From NCBI GenBank assembly GCA_910586835.1, contig CAJUJU010000021.1, forward strand, positions 1 through 52,560: a DNA stretch of 52,560 bases. Direction: 5' to 3'. The translations under genes and the position numbers were made by a program. This DNA comes from an uncultured Acetatifactor sp. (GTDB taxonomy: Bacteria > Bacillota > Clostridia > Lachnospirales > Lachnospiraceae). How positions within the stretch are numbered: the stretch's first letter is position 1; each line of letters starts with the position of its first letter. Below the pieces are notes generated by a model. It saw nothing but the letters and a program-made list of their open reading frames with translations, did not search any database and was not told the origin of the DNA. Positions 26,404 to 35,938 of this stretch are shown here, one piece after another.

Positions 26404-27915
26404 TTGAAAATACTGATTGCGGATGACGAGGATTATGCGAGAGAGGGCCTGATCGAAGAGATTGACTGGGAGGAGCTGGGCATAGACGAAATCATGCAGG
26501 CGGTGAACGGTGCGGAAGCGCTGAAGATTGCAAGGTGGTTTCAGCCCGACATAGTGCTGACGGATATCCATATGCCCAGGATGGACGGAATTGCCTTTGC
26601 CGGGGAGCTGGTGAAGCAGCTTCCGGGCAGCAAGATCATTTTGATCAGCGGATATATGGAGATTGAGTATCTGAAAAGCGCCATAGAGCTGTCCGTCATC
26701 GACTATATTGAAAAGCCGGCGGAGGTGGAGACCGTGAAGAAGGCTCTCCGGAGGGCAGTGGAGGAGAGTCTGCGGGAAAAGAAGATCCAGGAGGCGGACG
26801 AAAGCAACCTGGAATTCCGGCAGCAGAAGCTCTTTGAACTGCTGGTGCGCAAGGACAGCGACAGGAAGACGGTGGAGAAGCTTGCCGCAAGTACGGGCTT
26901 TTCGCTGAACGGAGAGTATGTCTGCCTGCTGATACAGTTTCCGCGTCACGGAAAAAGAGGCGGAGGAGAGCTGCGGAGTGTGACGGAGCTGGTTCACGGG
27001 ATGGAGGGACAGGTTCTGGGACTGTGGCGGGGAGAGACTTCTCTGGAGCTGATTGTTTGCTATGGGGAAAGAAATGCCTACCGGCTGTCTCCCCTGTATC
27101 AGAAGCTGCTGGAGCAGTGGCCGGAGTGCAGACTTGCCGTGGGCATTGAGGCGGGGGACTGGAGGACGATCTACAACAGTTACCGCACCGCCAGGGCTGC
27201 CATGAACTGCGCTTTTTATCAGGCGGAGCAGAGGATGTTTGAGATCGACGAAAAGATTATGGAGAAAAGATTTATTGAGCCGGGGCTGTATGGAAGCTTT
27301 CTGCGGATCCTGTCGGACTCCCCCCGGAGGATAAGCGAGTGGTTTCAGGAGCTGTTTGAAGATCTTTTCACCCGAAAATATTATCAGAAGGAGCAGGTAT
27401 ATACGCTGATGACATCCCTGCTGACGGCGGTGTACAGGCAGTATCCCCAGGGGTATGACCTTCTTCCGGAGGTTGCGGGGGAGGAACAGATTCAGCCTTT
27501 TCTGCTGGGGATGGAGAGCCTGCAGGAGATCCGGGAGTTTACGGAGCGGCTTCTGGGGAAGCTTGAAGAGCAGGGAGAGGAGCTTTCCGGCTATGGCAGG
27601 GTCATCCGGGGCGTGCTGGACTATGTGGCCGAGCACTACGGCGAGGAGGATCTGAGTATCGCCCGGATCGCGGAGCAGCTGCATTTTTCTCCCGCGTATC
27701 TGAATGTGCTGTTCAAGCAGGAAAGAAAGGTGACACTGAAACAGTATCTGAATAATTATCGTCTGGAGAAGGCGAAGCGTCTGCTGGATCAGGAGTATCT
27801 GAAGATCACGGAGATTGCGGAGAAGTGCGGCTATGCCAATGCGAACTATTTTGCAAAGGTATTCCGGGAGGCTGTGGGTATGACGCCGGTGGAATACCGG
27901 AACAGGAAGAAATAA
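26404..27915 (+). CDS. YesN-type AraC-family response regulator
   Basis: The 503-residue protein has a receiver domain (about 1-120) with DDE at 7-9 and phosphorylated D54 (VLTDIHMP). It also has a middle region of about 250 residues typical of YesN regulators and a C-terminal AraC-type double helix-turn-helix (about 405-500: ISIARIAEQLHFSPAYLNVLFK, and a second helix ending GMTPVEYRN). It starts with TTG, supported by AGGAGGG 5-6 bp upstream. It most likely activates the ABC uptake genes downstream when phosphorylated by the kinase that starts 4 bp after its stop. Confidence 0.93.
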   Translation: MKILIADDEDYAREGLIEEIDWEELGIDEIMQAVNGAEALKIARWFQPDIVLTDIHMPRMDGIAFAGELVKQLPGSKIILISGYMEIEYLKSAIELSVIDYIEKPAEVETVKKALRRAVEESLREKKIQEADESNLEFRQQKLFELLVRKDSDRKTVEKLAASTGFSLNGEYVCLLIQFPRHGKRGGGELRSVTELVHGMEGQVLGLWRGETSLELIVCYGERNAYRLSPLYQKLLEQWPECRLAVGIEAGDWRTIYNSYRTARAAMNCAFYQAEQRMFEIDEKIMEKRFIEPGLYGSFLRILSDSPRRISEWFQELFEDLFTRKYYQKEQVYTLMTSLLTAVYRQYPQGYDLLPEVAGEEQIQPFLLGMESLQEIREFTERLLGKLEEQGEELSGYGRVIRGVLDYVAEHYGEEDLSIARIAEQLHFSPAYLNVLFKQERKVTLKQYLNNYRLEKAKRLLDQEYLKITEIAEKCGYANANYFAKVFREAVGMTPVEYRNRKK

Positions 27916-27919
27916 ATCC

Positions 27920-29686
27920 ATGGAAAAGATCAAGAGATGGTTCTGGAATATCTCCCTGCGGGGAAAGCTTCTTTTCATGCTGATCGGGGGAGGAATCCTG
28001 CCCATCGGTATCGTGATGGCGGTTTCTTTTGTAGCGGTCAGGGAGCAGACGGAGGAGCGGCTTGTCTATGCGTTGAACCAGGGCTACAGCCAGGCCTGTC
28101 AGGCCGTCCAGGATAAGCTGTCAAGGGTTCACAATATCTCCACGCTGTTGGCGGTAAACGACATGCTGGGGCAGACCTGGCAGCTTCGGGAGGATGAACT
28201 GGATGTGGCCGAGCAGCTTGCGGTTTTCGAGAATATCAGCTCCTATGTCTACGGGCTGGAGATGACGCTGGAATCCAGCAGCGTGAGATTTTATATGGAA
28301 GACACCTATCTGGTGGTAAATTCTCAAAGCCGTCGTTACCGTCCCATTGCGGAGGCGCTGGAAGCCCGGTGGTATCAGCGCCTGGAGGAAAACAACGGGC
28401 GTCCCGTCTGGGTGCTGCTGGACGGAGAGGAGCAGGGCAGAACCCAGGCAGCCATCGTCAGAGAGCTTTGGAATCCGGAGGATTACAGCCAGTCTGTGGG
28501 TATTCTTGCGGTGATAACGGACAGAAGGCAGCTGGAGGAGCTTCTGAGAAATTCTTCTCAGGATCAGGTGATGTATCTGGAGACCGTGGACGGCGCCATA
28601 CTGGCGTCCAATGTGTCCGGGGAGGAGCTTCTGCGGCTTCCGCTTTCGGAGAGAAATGTGGACGATCAGGCATTCCGGAGCGTCTCCGTGGATAACACGC
28701 CCTGTTACGTCAGAAGCAGGTTGGTGGACGGCTCCAACGTGTATCTGGTGTCCGTGATACCCGGGCAGGCCATCCGCAGGGGAACCAACAGCGTCAGCAG
28801 TAATATGAGCGTGGTGTACCTGACGGCCAGCATTCTGCTGCTTCTGGCGATGGGTGTCATGACCCGGGCCATAACGGGACGTCTGAAGCTTCTGGAGGGA
28901 CAGATGATCCGGATCCAGGCGGGGGACATCGGCAAGATTGAGGAATCCCAGTACAGGGACGAGATCGGCCGGCTGATCAGCAACTATAACGTGATGGCGG
29001 ATCGGGTGGAGGAGCTTCTGCAGGAGCAGTATATTCTGGGACAGGAGAAGGCGGAGGCTCAGCTGAAGGCCCTCCAGTCCCAGATCAATCCGCATTTTCT
29101 TTACAACACGCTGGATATGATCAACTGGATGTCTCAGAAGAACGAGACGGACAATATCCGCAATGTGGTTCATGCCATGTCCCGGTTTTACCGCCTGACG
29201 CTGAGCAAGGGGCGGGATATCGTTGCCATCCGGGACGAGGTGCAGATGTGTGAGGCCTATATGGAGATTCAGAAGAGACGGTATAAGGGAAGGATCTGCT
29301 ACGAGGTGGAGGTGGAGGATGAGATCCTGGACTGCCTGATTCCCAAGATCACCCTGCAGCCTTTTCTGGAAAATGCCATCATCCATGGGATCAACGAAAA
29401 GGAGGACGGCCGGGGAGTTGTCATCCTGAACGGGTGGCAGGAGGATGGCAGGATCACCTTAAGCGTGACGGATGACGGGGACGGTATGACTGTGGAGGAC
29501 AGGGAAAAGAGCCCCGGAGGCAGCCACTATGGCCTGTCAAATATCGAACACAGGCTGGAATTGTTTTTCGGGGAGCGGATTCCGGTGCAGATCGAGAGCT
29601 CGCTGGGGATCGGCACCTGTGTGATTATCAGCATTCCCATGAGAAGCGGAGAGAAAGAGGCGGCAAAAGGTGAAGCAGAGAGATAG
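27920..29686 (+). CDS. YesM-type sensor histidine kinase
   Basis: The 588-residue kinase has a transmembrane helix near residues 20-42, a large extracellular Cache-like sensor (about 45-290), and a second helix (about 298-318). These are followed by HAMP, the His_kinase domain with SQINPHFLYNTLDMINWM (His phospho-acceptor) and a HATPase domain (FLENAIIHGINEKEDG; DDGDGMT). This type pairs with YesN regulators and senses carbohydrate availability, often through a binding protein. The next gene, a binding protein, begins inside its last codons (17-base overlap), implying tight co-expression. Confidence 0.93.
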   Translation: MEKIKRWFWNISLRGKLLFMLIGGGILPIGIVMAVSFVAVREQTEERLVYALNQGYSQACQAVQDKLSRVHNISTLLAVNDMLGQTWQLREDELDVAEQLAVFENISSYVYGLEMTLESSSVRFYMEDTYLVVNSQSRRYRPIAEALEARWYQRLEENNGRPVWVLLDGEEQGRTQAAIVRELWNPEDYSQSVGILAVITDRRQLEELLRNSSQDQVMYLETVDGAILASNVSGEELLRLPLSERNVDDQAFRSVSVDNTPCYVRSRLVDGSNVYLVSVIPGQAIRRGTNSVSSNMSVVYLTASILLLLAMGVMTRAITGRLKLLEGQMIRIQAGDIGKIEESQYRDEIGRLISNYNVMADRVEELLQEQYILGQEKAEAQLKALQSQINPHFLYNTLDMINWMSQKNETDNIRNVVHAMSRFYRLTLSKGRDIVAIRDEVQMCEAYMEIQKRRYKGRICYEVEVEDEILDCLIPKITLQPFLENAIIHGINEKEDGRGVVILNGWQEDGRITLSVTDDGDGMTVEDREKSPGGSHYGLSNIEHRLELFFGERIPVQIESSLGIGTCVIISIPMRSGEKEAAKGEAER

Positions 29687-31256
29687 ACAATGGATAATCC
29701 GGGGCGTACTGCTCCTTGGCACGCTGCTTTTTGCAGGCTGCGGCAGGGCGGACAACGGGGAAGAGGGGACGGCTCCGGAAGAAGGGAGCCGGGGTCTGCC
29801 CGTGAACTTCCGGGCGGTCACGTTGGGGAACATGCCGGAGGGCGGGATGGACGAGATTTATGAGCAGCTGGATGCACTGACCATTCCGGAGCTGAACTGC
29901 ACCCTGCGCTTTGATTTCATTCCCTGGGGAAACGAGAGAAAGCAGCTGAATATTGCCACCGCATCCGGAGAATATGATTTTATCCCGGGCGGGGTGTTCT
30001 CGGATTACCGCACGCTGGTGTTTAAAAATGCGTTCCTGGATCTGAACAAATACCTGGATGCGGTTCCTCTGCTGCGGGAGCATTATGCCATTTTTGACCC
30101 GGATACCCTGAAAAAGTGCGAGATCAGCGGAGGACTTTACGGCATTCCGCAGTTTGGGCAGGGGATGATGAAAAATATCGGAGAGGGCTTCTTTTACCGG
30201 GAAGACCTGCGCAGGGAGTGGGGACTGGAGGAAATACACGACCTTGCCACCATGGAGGCCTATCTGTACCGGGCCAAGCAGGAGGAAAGGTATCAGGACG
30301 CGCCGTTGATTACGGACAACCGCATCTGGAGCAGCCTGTGGCTCATGCTGACGAAGGGAAACTATCTGGAAATCAACAGTACGCTGGAGACGCCCTTTGT
30401 GGTGGTGGAGGCCGCCAATCCCCATGTGGTGCTGAACCGGACCGAGACGCCGGAGTTTCGGGAGGTGCTGGCCTATATCAAGAAATGGAAGGAGGACGGA
30501 ATCCTGGCCTCCGACATGCTTGCCATGTCCGACAATGAGGGGGAGCGGGGAAGGCTTCTGTTTATGCAGGATAAAAAGCCCTGTGAGACCAACATACCTG
30601 TCTGGTCCATAAATGCAAGCTGGATTGCGGGACTGTGCGAGCGGCATCCCGATTGGGAATTTGGATTTTTTCCGTATCTGTACAACGACAGGGCTTACTA
30701 TGTGGCTTCCCTGGCGGGGAATTCCGTAATTTCCGTATCTGCCAGAACCACGGAGCCCGAGCTGGCGCTGAAGCTGTTGGAAAAGATCCATACGGATCAA
30801 CGATATTATGATCTGGTTGCCTACGGTGTGGAGGGCAGCAACTATAACCTGGTGGACGGCAAGATCAGCCTGGACGGGATCGGTTCGGAAAACCGCTTTT
30901 CCTGGACTGCGGTCACGGACGATGTGATGGGCTACGAGGCGGTTCCCATCGACAAAAGGTGGGATCTGGTCTATCAGAGTATTTTGAGGTGGAGTGAGGA
31001 GTGTGCGGAGAAGGCGCAGGATGACCCGCTGGACGGCTTTGCCATCGTTCCCTCCGACGGAGAGCAGGCGGCCATCGACCGGGTGTGGCTGCAATATTTT
31101 CAACCTCTGGTCTGCGGATACCGGGAGGATTACTTACAGGAGCTAGACGCCGCCAACGAGCGACTGCAGGAGGCGGGCTTTGACAGATATCTGGCCGCCC
31201 TTCAGGAGCAGCTGACGGAATACGCAGCCGAAAAAAGAGTGAAGGAGGCGCCATGA
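29670..31256 (+). CDS. Lipoprotein extracellular solute-binding protein, kinase-linked
   Basis: The 528-residue protein has a lipoprotein signal ending LLFAGCG and then a family 1 carbohydrate-binding fold (VTLGNMPEGGMDEIYEQL, YGIPQFGQGM, GFFYREDLR, DQRYYDLVAYGVEG). It begins at GTG 29670, overlapping the kinase gene, and ends overlapping yesL by 4 bp. A second, unrelated-length binding protein lies at the end of the locus after the permeases. Placement between the kinase and YesL suggests this one serves sensing rather than bulk transport, or that it delivers a different sugar; that is inference. Confidence 0.85.
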   Translation: MKQRDRQWIIRGVLLLGTLLFAGCGRADNGEEGTAPEEGSRGLPVNFRAVTLGNMPEGGMDEIYEQLDALTIPELNCTLRFDFIPWGNERKQLNIATASGEYDFIPGGVFSDYRTLVFKNAFLDLNKYLDAVPLLREHYAIFDPDTLKKCEISGGLYGIPQFGQGMMKNIGEGFFYREDLRREWGLEEIHDLATMEAYLYRAKQEERYQDAPLITDNRIWSSLWLMLTKGNYLEINSTLETPFVVVEAANPHVVLNRTETPEFREVLAYIKKWKEDGILASDMLAMSDNEGERGRLLFMQDKKPCETNIPVWSINASWIAGLCERHPDWEFGFFPYLYNDRAYYVASLAGNSVISVSARTTEPELALKLLEKIHTDQRYYDLVAYGVEGSNYNLVDGKISLDGIGSENRFSWTAVTDDVMGYEAVPIDKRWDLVYQSILRWSEECAEKAQDDPLDGFAIVPSDGEQAAIDRVWLQYFQPLVCGYREDYLQELDAANERLQEAGFDRYLAALQEQLTEYAAEKRVKEAP

Positions 31257-31900
31257 ACTTATTCAGTATGAACAGTCCCTTTGCGCGGGGGATGCGCAGG
31301 CTGGTGATGATGCTCCATGCAGGGCTGCTGTGGTTTCTGTGCAGCATTCCTCTGGTTACGGCAGGTGCGGCTACGGCGGCCCTCTACGAGGTGCTTCTGC
31401 AGGCGGTGAAGGACAGGGAAGGATATGTGGGAAGCAGCTTTTTCAGAGCCTTTCGCGGAAACCTGCGACAGGGGATCCCGCTGGGGCTTTTGACCCTGGC
31501 CGCCGGTGTGGTGGCAGGGGTGAATGTCTTCTACTATGGAGTGCTGGGCGGGGAGGCATTCCGGCTCCAGGCGGTGCTCTTCGGCATCCTGTTCCTGCTG
31601 GTGCTGACAGTGTCCTCCTACCTGTTTGCGGCAATGGCCAAGTTTCGGAATACGGTGGGGGGACACATCAGGATGGCGCTGGTGCTCACCTTCCGCAACA
31701 TTGGCTGGTCCGCTGCCGTTCTGGTGATTCAGGTACTTACCCTGTTTCTGATCTGGTTCTTTGTCTGGTTTCCCCTCCTGTTCATCATGGGGATTACGGG
31801 ATATCTGCAGGCGGCAATCTTTGACCATATCTTTGAAAAACTCATCGACAACGGGATGATCCTGGAGACGGATGCTCCCGCAGACAGCTCCGACGGCTGA
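31253..31900 (+). CDS. YesL-family membrane protein (DUF624)
   Basis: The 215-residue protein has five predicted transmembrane helices and the DUF624 start (MNLFSMNSPFARGMRRLVMMLHAGLLWFLCSIPLVTAGAA split: the FMRGMxRL-like segment and the LCSIPLVTAGAATAALYEV motif). YesL proteins accompany YesM/YesN systems and oligosaccharide transporters, but their molecular role is not known. The ATGA overlap with the preceding gene implies coupling. A strong terminator overlaps its 3' end. Confidence 0.88.
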   Translation: MNLFSMNSPFARGMRRLVMMLHAGLLWFLCSIPLVTAGAATAALYEVLLQAVKDREGYVGSSFFRAFRGNLRQGIPLGLLTLAAGVVAGVNVFYYGVLGGEAFRLQAVLFGILFLLVLTVSSYLFAAMAKFRNTVGGHIRMALVLTFRNIGWSAAVLVIQVLTLFLIWFFVWFPLLFIMGITGYLQAAIFDHIFEKLIDNGMILETDAPADSSDG

Positions 31901-31921
31901 CAGGCCGCGGAGCTGTTTTTT
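31884..31921 (+). terminator. Intrinsic terminator at the end of yesL
   Basis: ACAGCTCCG pairs with CGGAGCTGT (9 bp). The stem is extended inward by CGGC/GCCG after a one-base bulge and is followed by T6. It overlaps the last codons of yesL and separates the regulatory genes from the permease genes, which probably have a separate promoter in the 139-bp gap. Confidence 0.8.
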
Positions 31922-32039
31922 ACATAATATCTAACAATTTTACCCTTTTTCCAGTTTTTTTCCTGTAGTTCCCCGGCATGCACAAAATTAAAATGGAAGT
32001 AGCAAAAGGGAAAGGAATCAAGCGGGAGGAGGGAACAAC

Positions 32040-33011
32040 GTGAAAAAGACAAAGGCCGGGTCCGGCCGCAGAGAAAAGCCTTTCAAGGAACATCTGGGTT
32101 TTCGGGGCGGGCTTCATGAGCTCTGGAAAAACAAATTGCTGTATCTGATGGCGCTGCCCACTACCATCTGGGTTTTGGTGTTCTGCTATTACCCTATGTA
32201 CGGCGTGCTGATCGCGTTTAAGGACTACAGCTATAAGAAGGGTATCTGGGGGAGTCCCTGGGCGGGTTTGAAAAACTTTGAATTTCTGTTTCATTACAAG
32301 GGAGTCGGGAGAATTTTCTTTAACACGATTTTTCTGAATCTGCTGTTTATCGCAAGCTCCACCATCCTTTCCATCGCATTGGCGCTGGTGTTTGTGGAGA
32401 TCAAAAACAGGATATACAACAAGGTGGTACAGACCATTGCCATATTCCCCCACTTCGTTTCCTGGACTGTGGTGGCCATGTTTATGAGCGGCATCATCGG
32501 AGGGAGCGGCATTCTGACTCAGTGGATCGTGGGAAGAGGCGGTGCGGATCCCATGTTTTACAGCAGTCCGGGCTGGTGGCCCCTGATCCTGGTGCTTTTG
32601 AAGCTCTGGCAGGGCGCCGGGTACGGAACCATCGTATATGTGGCGGCCATTACCGGTTTCGATCAGGAGATGTACGAGGCGGCCAGGGTGGACGGCGCCA
32701 GCAGGCTGCAGCAGATCACAAGGATTACCATGCCGCTGCTGAAGACCACGGCCATCATGCTGACCATCATGAGTGTGGGGAAGATCTTCAACGGTGACTT
32801 TGGCATGATCTATGCGCTGGTGGGCGACAATGCTTCCCTGTATCCCACCACCGACGTCATTGATACCTTCGTATACAGGGCGCTGCGGCAGCTGAACAAT
32901 CTGGGCATGAGTACCGCTACCAGTCTGTTCCAGTCCATTGTGGGCCTGGTGCTGGTGTTTGCCACGAATACGCTGACCAAAAAAATCGAGCCCGACGCGG
33001 CTATCTTCTAG
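32040..33011 (+). CDS. LplB-type oligosaccharide ABC permease
   Basis: The 323-residue inner-membrane permease has six predicted helices, the family start with LYLMALPTTIWVLVFCYYPMYGVLIAFKDY (its N-terminal helix and the YPMYG motif), and an EAA loop reading YEAARVDGASRLQQITRITMP that contacts the ATPase. It begins at GTG 32040 after GGGAGGAGGG. LplB/YtcP-type transporters typically lack a linked ATPase and use a shared MsmX-type ATPase, in agreement with no ATPase gene here. Expected substrates are oligo- or polysaccharide fragments. Confidence 0.92.
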   Translation: MKKTKAGSGRREKPFKEHLGFRGGLHELWKNKLLYLMALPTTIWVLVFCYYPMYGVLIAFKDYSYKKGIWGSPWAGLKNFEFLFHYKGVGRIFFNTIFLNLLFIASSTILSIALALVFVEIKNRIYNKVVQTIAIFPHFVSWTVVAMFMSGIIGGSGILTQWIVGRGGADPMFYSSPGWWPLILVLLKLWQGAGYGTIVYVAAITGFDQEMYEAARVDGASRLQQITRITMPLLKTTAIMLTIMSVGKIFNGDFGMIYALVGDNASLYPTTDVIDTFVYRALRQLNNLGMSTATSLFQSIVGLVLVFATNTLTKKIEPDAAIF

Positions 33012-33028
33012 GGGAGGGGTGAGAAGGT

Positions 33029-33937
33029 TTGGAAAAGATGAGAATCAAGAGATCCGGAATCAGAAAATCAAAGGGAGAGATGGTGTTTGAGGTGGTGGTG
33101 TATGCCATTGCAACCATATTCTGCATCTACTGTCTTTTTCCCTTTGCCATCATCCTGGGGAGCAGCTTTGAGACGGAGGCCAATTTCGCTGTCTATGGCT
33201 TTCCGATTATTCCAAGGGATTTTACCCTTCAGGCCTACAAAGTAGTGTTGGGGGACGTCCAGATCTTCCGGGCTTACGGGGTGACGATCTTTACCACGGT
33301 GGCGGGAACTGTTTTCAGCATGTTTCTGACCATCACCATGGCCTACCCGCTTTCTCTGAAAAAGGTGAAGTTCCGCAATGCCATCACGTTTTTCGTGTAT
33401 TTTACCATGCTGTTCGGCGGCGGTCTGGTGCCCAACTATCTGTTGATTACCAAAAATCTGGGCCTGAAGGATAATATTCTGGTGCTGATTTTGCCGGTGG
33501 CCTTCGGAGCATGGAATATGTTTCTGATGCGGAACTTCTTTAACGGAATTCCCCATGAGCTTTCGGAGTCGGCTTATATGGACGGTGCAAACGATTTCCA
33601 GATCCTCTGGAAAATCGTGCTGCCGGTGTCCGTGCCGGGGATTGCCACCCTGAGCCTGTTTTATGCCCTGGGCTACTGGAACCAGTGGTTCAACGCCATG
33701 TTGTATCTGGATGACAATAAGCTGTTTCCCCTGCAGTACCTGCTGATGCGCATGCTGCGCAACGCGGATGCCATGCGGGAGATGGCCAGAAGTACGGGCA
33801 TAGCGGCGGGGGAGATTCCCACCAATTCCCTGCGCATGGCGACCACGGTAGTTGCCATCGGCCCCATTATTTTCCTGTATCCCTATGTGCAGAAATATTT
33901 TACCAGCGGCCTTACAGTGGGAGCCATCAAGGGCTGA
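33029..33937 (+). CDS. LplC/YtcP-type carbohydrate ABC permease
   Basis: The 302-residue partner permease has six helices and the motifs YLLITKNLGLKDN, FGAWNMFLMRNFF, and the EAA loop ELSESAYMDGANDFQILWKIVLP. TTG 33029 with GGGGAGGGG upstream is taken as the start; ATG 33038 is an equally possible start three codons later. It lies 17 bp after the first permease and forms the heterodimeric channel with it. Confidence 0.92.
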   Translation: MEKMRIKRSGIRKSKGEMVFEVVVYAIATIFCIYCLFPFAIILGSSFETEANFAVYGFPIIPRDFTLQAYKVVLGDVQIFRAYGVTIFTTVAGTVFSMFLTITMAYPLSLKKVKFRNAITFFVYFTMLFGGGLVPNYLLITKNLGLKDNILVLILPVAFGAWNMFLMRNFFNGIPHELSESAYMDGANDFQILWKIVLPVSVPGIATLSLFYALGYWNQWFNAMLYLDDNKLFPLQYLLMRMLRNADAMREMARSTGIAAGEIPTNSLRMATTVVAIGPIIFLYPYVQKYFTSGLTVGAIKG

Positions 33938-33957
33938 GTTACACATTGGATTGGTTC

Positions 33958-34020
33958 TGCCGCCGCAGGCGGCATGTGGGGAAGCTTGAGAAAGATTTGA
34001 GCCCCTTTCGGGTTTCAAAT
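33958..34020 (+). promoter_or_regulatory. Two stem-loops before the binding-protein gene
   Basis: TGCCGCC-GCA-GGCGGCA (33958-33974) is a perfect 7-bp hairpin. A second, ATTTGA...TCAAAT with an inner CCC/GGG (33995-34020), follows. Neither has a U-tract. Hairpins at this place in sugar transport operons often protect the binding-protein mRNA from decay so it is made in excess. Confidence 0.5.
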
Positions 34021-34055
34021 AAAAGGAGTTTAAAAGAATCGAGGAGGAAATCTAC

Positions 34056-35747
34056 ATGAAAAAGAACAGCTTTTTAAAGAAAGGGATGGCACTGGCTCTC
34101 GCAGGGGCAATGACCTTTTCCTTGGCTGCCTGCGGCAATGACGCGCAGGAGAGCAACAACAGCACGCCCCAGAGCGGAAGCGGTCAGCAGGCCGGCAACG
34201 ACGGCCAGCAGGGCGGGAGCGAAGCTTCTGTGATGGAGGATACCACCATTAAGATCCGTGTCATGAACGAGTTCCGCAATATTGAGAAGGTTTTGGCAAA
34301 GTATGAGGAGATGACCAAGGACGATCCTGTCATGAGCAAGATTCATCCGGAGTTTACCTGGGTGGCCGGCGGCGACTACAAGGATAAGCTGAATGGAGTC
34401 ATGATCGGTAATGAAGATTTCGACCTGATGTTCTGCGGCGGCTGGCACGGCCTGACCGGTTTCATCCAGGACGGCGATTTTGCAGATCTGTCCTCTTATT
34501 TCAACAATGACGCTTTCCCGGGGCTGAAGAGTGCATTTTCCGAGGATTTTGTGGACGCCATGACTTCCTATATCCGTCAGGAGGACGGCAGCTATCTGAA
34601 GGGCGTTTTTGGCATCAATCTGGCAACCTGCTATGAGGACAGCCGCGGATTTATGTACCGCGAGGATCTGCGCAAAAAGTACAACTGCGATCCCATCACG
34701 GACGAGGAGAGCCTGCTTGCCTTTGTAAAGACCGTACAGGAGAACGAGGAGGGAATGATCGGCGTCAGCCTCTGGAACTTCTTCCGTCTGGACTCCCCCT
34801 GGTATACCGCAAAGCATGACAATGTGTATACTCAGGATAATGTGAACATTCTGGGCGACCAGACCTGGATCTGGGTGGGACTGAGCGAGGACGGCAAGAC
34901 CGTTCTGAACGCTGTGGTTCCCGGCGATTCCGAAGAGGAGTTCGCAAAAATGCCCGCAGGCTATCAGTATGATTTCATCAGCGAGTTTATAAAAGATCGT
35001 ACCAAGTGGAATCCCTACCTGAATCCCAACCGGGGCGGCACGGATACCGTGGAGAAGCCCGCAGCCATCGCCTACAGCACCCTGACCGAGTACGAGAGCA
35101 AGGTGAAGACGGCCCTGGAGGTAAATCCTGACGAGGAGTATGGTTTCTATATCATTGATGACGCACAGCGCAACAAGGAAGAAGGAGCCGTGATCTGTGA
35201 CATGGCCACCAACAACTGGCTGGTGGTTCCCGAGTGGTCCGAGAAGACGGACGCCGTGATGTACTTCCTGGACTGGATGTTCGGCAGCCAGGAAGCACAC
35301 GACCTGTTTGAGCTGGGTATTGAAGGCGAGGACTGGGAGGCAGTGGGAACCGACGGCTACAGAAAGCTGGATATCGACGAGAATGCCGCATATTCCATGC
35401 CCAGCTATTCCTTTACACAGAACCCCGCCTATATCAGGGTGAGTGAGTTTGCAAGCGAGAATCCTGAGATCAAGGCGTGCTTCGACTATATTTATGATCC
35501 GTCTACCTACAAGCTGAGTCCTCTCTCCGGATTTGTGTTTGACGCTTCCAAAGTGGAGACACAGGTGGCAAACGTATCCGCTCTTTCCAACGAGCTGCAG
35601 CTGACCATCTCCCTGTACGATGCGGATGAGGCGGTGGAGAAGATCAATCAGTGGCATAAGGATGCCGCGGACGTAGGCCTGGAGGAGATCCGCGCGGAGC
35701 TGATCTCGCAGATTCAGGCATTCCTGGATGCAAAGAACGGTAACTGA
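34056..35747 (+). CDS. LplA-type lipoprotein solute-binding protein
   Basis: The 563-residue protein has a classic lipoprotein signal (ALAGAMTFSLAACG) followed by a Ser/Gln/Gly-rich tether (about residues 28-58) and a large family 1 binding fold (TWVAGGDYKDKLNGVMIGN, FDLMFCGGWHGLTGF, DSRGFMYREDLRKKY, FFRLDSPWY). At this length it fits the LplA/YtcQ group that works with LplB/LplC. The start has GAGGAGG upstream. A terminator follows 19 bp after the stop. The substrate is unknown; the GH8 exo-oligoxylanase elsewhere in the window makes xylo-oligosaccharides one candidate. Confidence 0.9.
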   Translation: MKKNSFLKKGMALALAGAMTFSLAACGNDAQESNNSTPQSGSGQQAGNDGQQGGSEASVMEDTTIKIRVMNEFRNIEKVLAKYEEMTKDDPVMSKIHPEFTWVAGGDYKDKLNGVMIGNEDFDLMFCGGWHGLTGFIQDGDFADLSSYFNNDAFPGLKSAFSEDFVDAMTSYIRQEDGSYLKGVFGINLATCYEDSRGFMYREDLRKKYNCDPITDEESLLAFVKTVQENEEGMIGVSLWNFFRLDSPWYTAKHDNVYTQDNVNILGDQTWIWVGLSEDGKTVLNAVVPGDSEEEFAKMPAGYQYDFISEFIKDRTKWNPYLNPNRGGTDTVEKPAAIAYSTLTEYESKVKTALEVNPDEEYGFYIIDDAQRNKEEGAVICDMATNNWLVVPEWSEKTDAVMYFLDWMFGSQEAHDLFELGIEGEDWEAVGTDGYRKLDIDENAAYSMPSYSFTQNPAYIRVSEFASENPEIKACFDYIYDPSTYKLSPLSGFVFDASKVETQVANVSALSNELQLTISLYDADEAVEKINQWHKDAADVGLEEIRAELISQIQAFLDAKNGN

Positions 35748-35765
35748 ACAGAGAGAACTTCCGGA

Positions 35766-35803
35766 AAGGGTGCTGCCGATTATCATATGGGCGGCGCCCT
35801 TTT
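35766..35803 (+). terminator. Terminator after the ABC binding-protein gene
   Basis: AAGGGTGCTGCC pairs with GGCGGCGCCCTT through 12 pairs including two G-U, with an 11-13-base loop and TTTT at the end. It closes the transporter operon. Confidence 0.7.
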
Positions 35804-35840
35804 ACGATGTGTTGTTTTTCCTGCTGCAATCATTAATTGC

Positions 35841-35869
35841 GTGACTTTAAGGCCTAAACGGGCTATGAT
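35841..35869 (+). promoter_or_regulatory. Putative promoter of the interrupted XRE gene
   Basis: GTGACT (35841-35846), 17 bp and TATGAT (35864-35869). Because the gene body is interrupted by the mobile element, transcripts from here would run into the element's left end and its first gene. Confidence 0.45.
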
Positions 35870-35938
35870 GTAATTACAACGTTGCTATGCGCAGATCTGC
35901 AATCACTGAAAGAAGTCGTTGGGCGAGAAGGAGGAATT

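Noticed and set aside
26356..28005. 549-codon minus-strand frame opposite the YesN gene
   Set aside because: High GC third positions of the real gene create long antisense frames; the plus-strand product is clearly YesN.
34074..35786. 570-codon minus-strand frame opposite the binding-protein gene
   Set aside because: The plus frame has a lipoprotein signal and family motifs; the minus frame has none.
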